From a virus, in IMG/VR virus record IMGVR_UViG_3300045974_000130, positions 1 to 35,821 of that record: DNA of 35,821 nucleotides; one strand, given 5' to 3'. Positions 30,845 through 35,821 of this stretch are shown piece after piece. Both the position numbers and the translations under genes were made by a program. The first letter of the stretch is position 1, and each line of letters begins with the position of its first letter. The notes under the pieces were generated by a model, which was given only the letters and a program-made list of their open reading frames with translations, ran no database searches and was not told the DNA's origin.

Positions 30845-31244
30845 CCGCCTCTTCCTCATACTCATAGGTAGCAATCAGCCTAAACTCAATCCCATGGTTA
30901 CCCGTCAACCTGCACACCACCCGCTTATGAAACGCCATCACCACCGGCAGTAATTTACAGTTAAGCGGTGTATCTCCCCATATTGACCGGCTCTCGTCGT
31001 GTATGAACCCAACCACTCCGTAAAAGCTAATCTTCGCGTCTGGGTACATGCCATCATCAGACTTTCGCATAAGTAAACTTGGCTTTATTGCTGCCCGTCG
31101 TTTCCAGTGACGATACTTATCCTCGTCAACTTTTACCCCCGGCGGTAACATCTTCAACATTAGTTTTAGCCCCGGAATGTACAGCATCCAAAACCACCAC
31201 TTGTACCGAATCTGCGCTACACGATTAACTTTAATTCTTGTCAT
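30825..31244 (-). CDS. Hypothetical protein with hydrophobic N-terminal patch, 139 aa
   Basis: The start is ATG 31244 with the ribosome site GGGGG. A tryptophan- and aromatic-rich stretch at 13-30 (KWWFWMLYIPGLKLML) could associate with the membrane; the remainder is a mixed alpha/beta segment ending in a run of acidic residues. An extended -10 promoter is upstream (31290-31298). I do not recognise the family. Confidence 0.55.
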   Translation of the reverse strand: MTRIKVNRVAQIRYKWWFWMLYIPGLKLMLKMLPPGVKVDEDKYRHWKRRAAIKPSLLMRKSDDGMYPDAKISFYGVVGFIHDESRSIWGDTPLNCKLLPVVMAFHKRVVCRLTGNHGIEFRLIATYEYEEEADADITD

Positions 31245-31289
31245 AATACCCCCTATTTTTGTTTGTTTTAAAGTGAAAAACAAGGGTGC

Positions 31290-31298
31290 ATTATATCA
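31290..31298 (-). promoter_or_regulatory. Extended -10 promoter
   Basis: On the minus strand TGA precedes TATAAT (TGATATAAT), an extended -10 that needs no good -35. It lies 46 bases upstream of the ATG at 31244. It may start transcription toward the ParB-terminase block. Confidence 0.45.
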
Positions 31299-31343
31299 TA
31301 AAATCGTGTTATTCCGAAGGGTTAAGTTGTTTAATATTGTTGC

Positions 31344-31688
31344 TTAATCATCCCACCCTTCGCCGTCATCGCGTGATATTAATTCTGTTCCAAGTCTGTA
31401 AATCCACTCCATCAAAGCCACGTGGTTTTTCCAGCTATCCAGACCACAAAGGTGCAAGTATCCGGGGTTTTCTTCCTCCCCAAAGTGGACATGACAGCAT
31501 CTGTCCCACTTAAGCATGGCTTTCAAATACAGTTCTGTCTCATAAGGGGTTTGGCAATCTTCATCAGTCCAGCCGTTGACTTCTTTTACGGTTACATTTA
31601 GGTATGCAGCTTGAAGGTCTGTAATCTCCGCAATGAAAGTCACCCGACCATCTATTGACAAAGTTCTAACTATCGGTTGCTCTTGCAT
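31344..31688 (-). CDS. Hypothetical protein, 114 aa
   Basis: Ribosome site AAAGGA before ATG 31688. The 114-residue product is acidic with several tryptophans and a C-terminal GEGWDD. No motif is evident; a possible metal site (CCHVHFGEEE near 63-72) can be seen. It is the last gene before the extended -10 promoter at 31290. Confidence 0.6.
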   Translation of the reverse strand: MQEQPIVRTLSIDGRVTFIAEITDLQAAYLNVTVKEVNGWTDEDCQTPYETELYLKAMLKWDRCCHVHFGEEENPGYLHLCGLDSWKNHVALMEWIYRLGTELISRDDGEGWDD

Positions 31689-31752
31689 AACTTAATTCCT
31701 TTCTTTAAACGTCGGTATAGGTGAAAAACGAGTACACTTTTTGGTATTTTAC

Positions 31753-32001
31753 TTAATCAAAATAAAGTTCTTTTATGTCTTTAAAAGCATCATCACCCAT
31801 TACCATCTCAAAGGTTCTTGATACCCTAGCTTCAAGGCAGTTGTTAGGACACTCACTGGCAGGTTTATTCCCACATGCACAGCCGTTGCTATCCAAACTA
31901 TCCCTAACATCGTAAAATGGAGGCAAGTGTCTGCTGCCTGTTTTAGCGGCCAAATAAACGATAAGTTCTTTCGCTAACTCCTTATTTATGAAGATATCCA
32001 T
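31753..32001 (-). CDS. Hypothetical protein with cysteine cluster, 82 aa
   Basis: Ribosome site GAGAGGAAG. The sequence has a basic-helical start (FINKELAKELIVYLAAK) and a cluster CACG near 41-44 followed by ECPNNC, giving four cysteines that could bind zinc. An operator-like TTTGGTATTT is found just downstream at 31740. Function unknown. Confidence 0.6.
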   Translation of the reverse strand: MDIFINKELAKELIVYLAAKTGSRHLPPFYDVRDSLDSNGCACGNKPASECPNNCLEARVSRTFEMVMGDDAFKDIKELYFD

Positions 32002-32004
32002 GAG

Positions 32005-32298
32005 CTATGCTTCCTCTCTTTCTTCTTTGTACTGTTCCTTAATTCCGGACCACCTAACATCCAACTCCGGTGCTTCCGCCTCAATAGCCTTTACAATGTC
32101 GCCTCGCAACTGCGATGTTTTCCCACTGTTACGGTTGAACTGCAAAAACAGCTCGCCGTCTTCAACCTTCCACGCGATGTCGTGCCACAAGCCACAATCA
32201 CAGCATCCGTGCCCAAAGGGGTTTGTCACCCTGTACCACGTGGAGTCTTGCGCTGATACGACTGTGGGGTCGCTAAAATCGATATCCGATGATTGCAT
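32005..32298 (-). CDS. Hypothetical protein with CCDC motif, 97 aa
   Basis: The N-terminal half has GHGCCDCGLWH near 29-39, a CCxCxxxH metal-binding-like motif also seen in small phage and nucleic-acid-binding proteins. The C-terminal half is charged. It starts at ATG 32298, two bases after the FmdB-like stop, so the genes are coupled. Confidence 0.6.
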   Translation of the reverse strand: MQSSDIDFSDPTVVSAQDSTWYRVTNPFGHGCCDCGLWHDIAWKVEDGELFLQFNRNSGKTSQLRGDIVKAIEAEAPELDVRWSGIKEQYKEEREEA

Positions 32299-32300
32299 GG

Positions 32301-32528
32301 TTACACCCCCACTGTATCATCAGGCGTGCTGTCGTAACCCATAGCGTCCTCAATCGACATGTAGCGGTCACGAGCCCAGCCGATGCCCTTGAGTTTGAAA
32401 CCAATAGCGGCCGGTATTCTGGTCGCTGTATTGCCACACTTAGGGCACTGATAATCAGCGTCCATTGATACCTTGACGTCCCTTAATACTGCCTTACAAG
32501 CCTCGCATCTGTAATCATACATCGGCAT
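32301..32528 (-). CDS. FmdB-like zinc-ribbon protein, 75 aa
   Basis: The start MPMYDYRCEACK and the later CPKCG are typical of the FmdB family of putative regulatory zinc ribbons (C8, C11, C28, C31). The downstream stretch (GFKLKGIGWARDRY) is typical too. The family is found in bacteria and phages, with no well-established function. It is followed closely by the CCDC protein. Confidence 0.8.
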   Translation of the reverse strand: MPMYDYRCEACKAVLRDVKVSMDADYQCPKCGNTATRIPAAIGFKLKGIGWARDRYMSIEDAMGYDSTPDDTVGV

Positions 32529-32529
32529 G

Positions 32530-32958
32530 TTAATTGTCCTTTCTGTATGCTGTTACCTTCATTTCGCAACGTGGGTTTTTCTTGTCGACTTCTCCACATA
32601 AGAACTCGATACAGCCAACTCTTGTGCGGTCGTCGTCGTCCCAAACTTCGAGCTCAGTCAATGCGTCGCAAGTGTATTTATCGATGATTGACAGTGGATT
32701 TGCGATGTCAAGGCGGCGGTTAGATGCTGGATAGATGGTGTAGGATAGCTTAACCTTACCGTCGATTTTAACGCTGCCAGGTAAAGCACCCCTTACGACA
32801 TCCTTCCAAATAACCTTCGCCTGATTGGTTTTCTGATAGTGTGCGTTGCGGTAAACGTTCATGTTCAAGATGTATTTTTCATCTGCCTTAGTTTTCTTCG
32901 GTAGCATAATAAAAAGGGGCAAGGACATTTCAAGTAGCGTTTGTTGTGCTGTTTCCAT
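32530..32958 (-). CDS. rusA: RusA-like Holliday junction resolvase, 142 aa
   Basis: This nuclease would cut four-way junctions during phage recombination or before packaging. The core has RRLDIANPLSIIDKYTCDAL (residues 81-100) with D84 and D93, then WDDDDRTR (106-113). These acidic residues are the metal ligands of RusA. The gene starts at ATG 32958 after promoter copy f and its length fits the family. Confidence 0.85.
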   Translation of the reverse strand: METAQQTLLEMSLPLFIMLPKKTKADEKYILNMNVYRNAHYQKTNQAKVIWKDVVRGALPGSVKIDGKVKLSYTIYPASNRRLDIANPLSIIDKYTCDALTELEVWDDDDRTRVGCIEFLCGEVDKKNPRCEMKVTAYRKDN

Positions 32959-32980
32959 GTCTTGCCCCTTTCTCTTTATT

Positions 32981-33013
32981 GTGTATTATACATAGTCAGA
33001 CCGTGCGTGTCGA
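32981..33013 (-). promoter_or_regulatory. Promoter with 26-bp element, copy f (rusA block)
   Basis: On the minus strand TCGACA (33013-33008), 17 bases and TATAAT (32990-32985) are an excellent promoter, and the spacer GCACGGTCTGACTATG matches copies c and d. It begins inside the 3' end of the HNH gene and drives rusA and following genes. Confidence 0.75.
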
Positions 33014-33307
33014 TAACAGGGCCGTTTCACAAAGCCCCCTTTTAGCTTTCCACGATTTTCTGTGTTTCCATGGCTCGTGATTTTTGGTGTGTATGCTTCT
33101 TAAAACCAGACCCAGATTCCAGACTTCATTATTCCTTTTGTTGCCATCTTTGTGGTGCACCACATACCCAGTTGGAACCTTCCCGTGCTCTTGCGTCCAG
33201 TTGTAAATGTGAACGTACTGATAGTATCCGAGGTCGCCATAGTACCGCTGTATGTAGCCGTCTGCGGTTGGTACTTTGTCTTCGTCTGAGACTCGTGTAC
33301 GGGCCAT
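32996..33307 (-). CDS. HNH endonuclease, 103 aa
   Basis: The HNH motif is GYVVHHKDGNKRNNEVWNL with H51, H52, D54, N56 and N60. Before it is a YYGDLGYYQYVHIYNW stretch that often precedes HNH domains in phage proteins. It may be a nicking enzyme or a homing-type nuclease. Free-standing HNH genes are common beside early genes. Ribosome site AAAGGAG. Confidence 0.8.
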   Translation of the reverse strand: MARTRVSDEDKVPTADGYIQRYYGDLGYYQYVHIYNWTQEHGKVPTGYVVHHKDGNKRNNEVWNLGLVLRSIHTKNHEPWKHRKSWKAKRGLCETALLSTRTV

Positions 33308-33323
33308 GGTAGGGGCTCCTTTC

Positions 33324-33470
33324 TTAGTACATCAAAAAGTTTTTATCTATCTTGTCAATGTAAACATCTGGCCCCGGATACTGATTGCTTGATATGTCTA
33401 TGTAATCAATATCCATATCATCAGTAACACCTGCGTCTTCAATAATCTTTTTGAGTTCTCCCCAGTTCAT
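33324..33470 (-). CDS. Small acidic protein, 48 aa
   Basis: ATG 33470 with AAGGAG gives MNWGELKKIIEDAGVTDDMD and a tyrosine-containing tail. The longer frame from 33608 lies within the next gene. The start resembles small phage proteins of unknown role (GELKKIIEDAGVxDD). Function unknown. Confidence 0.6.
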   Translation of the reverse strand: MNWGELKKIIEDAGVTDDMDIDYIDISSNQYPGPDVYIDKIDKNFLMY

Positions 33471-33489
33471 TTTATATCTCCTTTCGTGG

Positions 33490-33684
33490 TTAAGGTTGAC
33501 TGCTGATAAGCTGGCCGCAACAGTTACAATAAGGGCACTCACAGTGCTTGTGCTGTCCCGTAAAGGCTCCTGCGGTCGACGGGGTTGTGATGGTTGAAAA
33601 CGCTCCACAAAGGCCTAAAATAAGCAACATAAGAAGTAGGCCTAGCGTGCCCTCGATGATGTTATCTTTGTCGTTGTAGCTCAT
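33490..33684 (-). CDS. Small membrane protein with zinc-knuckle tail, 64 aa
   Basis: Start at ATG 33684 with GGAGG; longer frame 33858 is rejected because it overlaps the next gene. A membrane helix lies at about 12-28 (GTLGLLLMLLILGLCGAF), followed by a soluble tail with HKHCECPYCNCCG. Five cysteines and two histidines suggest zinc binding on one side of the membrane. Function unknown. Confidence 0.6.
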   Translation of the reverse strand: MSYNDKDNIIEGTLGLLLMLLILGLCGAFSTITTPSTAGAFTGQHKHCECPYCNCCGQLISSQP

Positions 33685-33700
33685 GATAATGGCCTCCAGT

Positions 33701-34078
33701 TTATCTAAAAGAACTAAACTTTTCTTTATACGGTCTATTGCCCCTCTCCATAAAATATCTAGATGTTTCCAATACGTCTTCAACCGTGCATTCAGGCATA
33801 TCACAGGGGTCGTCACAATCACCTCCGTACCAGACTTTACAGATATCAGGGCATGCATGAAGCAACATTAGCACTCCGCATATTTCAGGCCACGGCCCCC
33901 TAGCGTAGTCTTTTCCGTAGTACCTAGTAACTCCCATATCCAGTTCATGAGTAGCACCTATGCTTTCAGATATGTAGTTGTCTACTGGTGTAATTTTAAA
34001 GGAGTCCGACAACCACCACTCCAATTTTGGGTCATTACCTGATTTTGTCTTAAAATAAACAATCGCGTCGACTCCCAT
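33701..34078 (-). CDS. Hypothetical protein, 125 aa
   Basis: The start MGVDAIVYFKTK and an internal stretch GVTRYYGKDYARGPWPEI are reminiscent of phage proteins of unknown function; cysteines near 76-95 (CPDIC, DCDDPC) could bind a metal. Strong ribosome site AAAGGAG. It follows the helicase gene directly. Confidence 0.6.
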   Translation of the reverse strand: MGVDAIVYFKTKSGNDPKLEWWLSDSFKITPVDNYISESIGATHELDMGVTRYYGKDYARGPWPEICGVLMLLHACPDICKVWYGGDCDDPCDMPECTVEDVLETSRYFMERGNRPYKEKFSSFR

Positions 34079-34090
34079 AAATATCTCCTT

Positions 34091-35062
34091 TCAAACCAGT
34101 TGCTGTTGAGTTGGTGTTGGTGCTTCATATGCCGGCGGCAACTCATAAGCAGTTGGTGCCGGTGCCTTAAATCGCCCAGTTGCCATTTCCATTTCAAGCT
34201 CACAAACTCCACAACGCCCTGTGTAGCGTTCCCTCACTTTCTGAATATAGACCTCTGTGTAGCGAACATCAGGGGTTGCACGGTGAACTGTCATGCAAAA
34301 ATCAGCTTTGTTACGCCAGTGTGCTGAATCGCTGATGTCGTAAGGTGTCGGGACGTCATACAAGCCAGTTTCCTTGTTCTTCTGTAGTTTGGTGGGGTGC
34401 GCTATTACCCAAATGTGGATTTTGTGCTTACGGGCAAATCTGCGGATTTTACCAAGTGCCAACGCCACATAATCGGTCTTGCTTCTGCCGTTCGAGGTGT
34501 CGGCCTCCATTTCGTTCCAAGGGTCAATAACCAGACCGTCAAGGTGAATGCCGTTGTCAAGCATCAGCTCCGCTTTTTTCAGTATCAGCTCTACTGTCCA
34601 CGCTTCCTCTGATGGATAAATCCACGAGAAGTGCTCAGCAAGGAAGTTGTAAGCATTACTCAAATCTTTAACGCTCATGCGGTTAATAGGCCTTCCTGCA
34701 AGGTCTTTAGTGTTGTGCGCTGGCTTACCAGTGAATATTTCAGCAACCTTTGTTTCGTGAGAATCAATCGGATAATTCTCCGGGCTGAATATTGCAAATT
34801 TCCAGTTGTGGGCGTGTGCCAGGTTAACCATCAGTGCGTCAATAACCGAGCTCTTACCAGACATCGGGATACCGGTTACAATTGTCATAGAGCCACGGTA
34901 AGGGCGGTAGTAGTTGCCAAGGTCTCCAAGCATTGGATTAGTACCTGTTTCGCGCTTGCCGTTGTATCCGTCCCACAATCCACGCTTAAGGTGCTTTCCT
35001 GTGAAGATGCCTAGTGCGGCCAGTTCATCCTCTGTAAGTTGTTTTTTAGTTTCGTCCGACAT
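34091..35062 (-). CDS. DnaB/Twinkle-like replicative helicase, 323 aa
   Basis: The start is ATG 35062 with GGAGG. Walker A is G64IPMSGKSS72 and a Walker B-like LVIDPW lies near 175-185, followed by WVIAHPTK (H-loop) at about 228-235. The order is that of the RecA-like motor of DnaB-family helicases. At 323 residues it lacks the N-terminal primase or DnaB domain, so it may be a stripped-down motor that works with the initiator encoded next upstream. Confidence 0.8.
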   Translation of the reverse strand: MSDETKKQLTEDELAALGIFTGKHLKRGLWDGYNGKRETGTNPMLGDLGNYYRPYRGSMTIVTGIPMSGKSSVIDALMVNLAHAHNWKFAIFSPENYPIDSHETKVAEIFTGKPAHNTKDLAGRPINRMSVKDLSNAYNFLAEHFSWIYPSEEAWTVELILKKAELMLDNGIHLDGLVIDPWNEMEADTSNGRSKTDYVALALGKIRRFARKHKIHIWVIAHPTKLQKNKETGLYDVPTPYDISDSAHWRNKADFCMTVHRATPDVRYTEVYIQKVRERYTGRCGVCELEMEMATGRFKAPAPTAYELPPAYEAPTPTQQQLV

Positions 35063-35104
35063 GGTGTTACCTCCAAGAGAGTCAATCATTTAAGTTGGTA
35101 CTGA

Positions 35105-35821
35105 TTAGTATGCCCCGTTAAGGAATGCTCCAGAATTTGCTGGTGGTCTTGGAACTGGGGGAGCGGTGCTGATAACATCAGTCCAGCGGTCACCATTAAG
35201 CCAAGTCGTAGCGTGTGGTACTTTTTCAATGGGACGATACCTAAAGTCTTTTTCTGTCTGCTCGGTGATTGCTCCGAGGATGGCTTCTGCGCTGTGTTTC
35301 GCTGTTCGTGCCTTAATGTACGCAATGAGTGCTTTTTTCTTTTCCACCTTGCGAGGATAGGCTTCCCAGAATGCATTGAATTCGGCTTGGAAAATAGAAT
35401 AGTCCTTTTTATTATTCCTAGCCGGTTGTGCTTGTACCGGTTGCGCCATTTCCACTGTCTGTGCTTTTTCCGTATCAACCCCCGCATCTTCCACTTCCAC
35501 CACTTCCACCCCATCAATTGAGGCTTCCGTTTTGGCCCTATCCTTGCGCTTACGATTTTTGTCGTATTCCCTAATCTTGTTCAACCGCTCTTCGCTCTGA
35601 TGCTCTTCCCACCCGCTGATAAACAAAACCCCTGCGTATTCGTCCATCATTTTCATTTTCTTAAGCAGTTCGATTGAAGTCACCATCTCCAGTTCTGTCA
35701 CACAGCACTCTACCGATAAGGTCTGTGTAGTGTGTGGGAAGTCTTCCACCACATACAACTTGCCACCGTGCTTTTTTGCGATTCCGAGGATGAAGACAAA
35801 GACCACGATTGCCAGTCGTCC
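35105..35821 (-). CDS. Replication initiator protein, C-terminal part (starts at 206 across the junction)
   Basis: This is the main part of the 269-residue protein. After the N-terminal domain there is a charged linker (KIREYDKNRKRKDRAK), an acidic and glutamine-proline-rich segment and a C-terminal block with FNAFWEAYPRKVEKKKAL, then PHATTWLNGDRW, the pattern found at the end of many phage replication proteins. It stops 42 bases before the helicase start. Open at the right edge because the circle continues at position 114. Confidence 0.8.
   Translation of the reverse strand, partial: GRLAIVVFVFILGIAKKHGGKLYVVEDFPHTTQTLSVECCVTELEMVTSIELLKKMKMMDEYAGVLFISGWEEHQSEERLNKIREYDKNRKRKDRAKTEASIDGVEVVEVEDAGVDTEKAQTVEMAQPVQAQPARNNKKDYSIFQAEFNAFWEAYPRKVEKKKALIAYIKARTAKHSAEAILGAITEQTEKDFRYRPIEKVPHATTWLNGDRWTDVISTAPPVPRPPANSGAFLNGAY
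35709..35821. repeat. Terminal direct repeat, right copy
   Basis: Identical to 1-113; see that entry. Reading across it keeps the replication gene in frame. Confidence 0.9.

Noticed and set aside
1-35821. Diversity-generating retroelement or retron
   Set aside because: No reverse transcriptase motif in any frame, and no template/variable repeat pair was seen.

Overview
The window is a complete genome of a temperate tailed phage (Caudoviricetes, siphovirus-like) of about 35.7 kb. The first 113 bases recur exactly as the last 113, so the contig is a closed circle of 35,708 unique bases cut inside the replication-protein gene. The host cannot be named from the sequence. It is a bacterium that uses strong Shine-Dalgarno sites and sigma70-type promoters; the base composition looks moderate (G+C in the mid-40s by eye).

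Nearly all genes lie on the minus strand, so the map reads from high to low coordinates. Region 1668-5401 is the lysogeny module: a divergent switch region, a plus-strand repressor-like gene, a candidate attP that carries the 3' end of a tRNA and a terminator, a tyrosine recombinase, and two small accessory genes. From 2372 down to 1 and on through the junction (35821 to 34091) lies the early block, with small unknown genes, a replication initiator and a DnaB/Twinkle-like helicase. Next, 34078-30576 holds small early genes including RusA, HNH and FmdB-like proteins. The packaging and head block runs 30572-21214: ParB-like protein, small and large terminase, portal, MuF-like protein, neck protein, scaffold and capsid. 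A NotI-family nuclease and DNA-adenine methylase pair is inserted between neck and scaffold genes (25310-23563). Connectors, tail terminator, tail tube, G/GT chaperone with a -1 frameshift site, tape measure and two large tail-tip proteins follow (21144-9581). The lysis block is 9503-6550, then a zinc-ribbon protein and a metallophosphoesterase (6507-5365).

Three layers of control can be read from the DNA. A 26-bp promoter/operator element occurs seven times, always on the minus strand just upstream of a transcription unit (early, replication, RusA, portal, scaffold/capsid, lysis), so one regulator could address the whole lytic programme. A different motif, TTTGGTAYM paired with TATGGTAY, sits inside the repressor and integrase promoters. 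RNA-level signals include an early intrinsic terminator in a leader, a hairpin over the restriction-gene start, a folded capsid leader and a probable pseudoknotted RNA of about 135 nt in the lysis cassette.

The most striking whole-genome signals are the apparent complete absence of GATC (roughly 140 expected) and 25 copies of GTCGAC (about 8 expected). Both matter in a phage that carries its own adenine methylase and restriction-like nuclease. All counts were made by eye.
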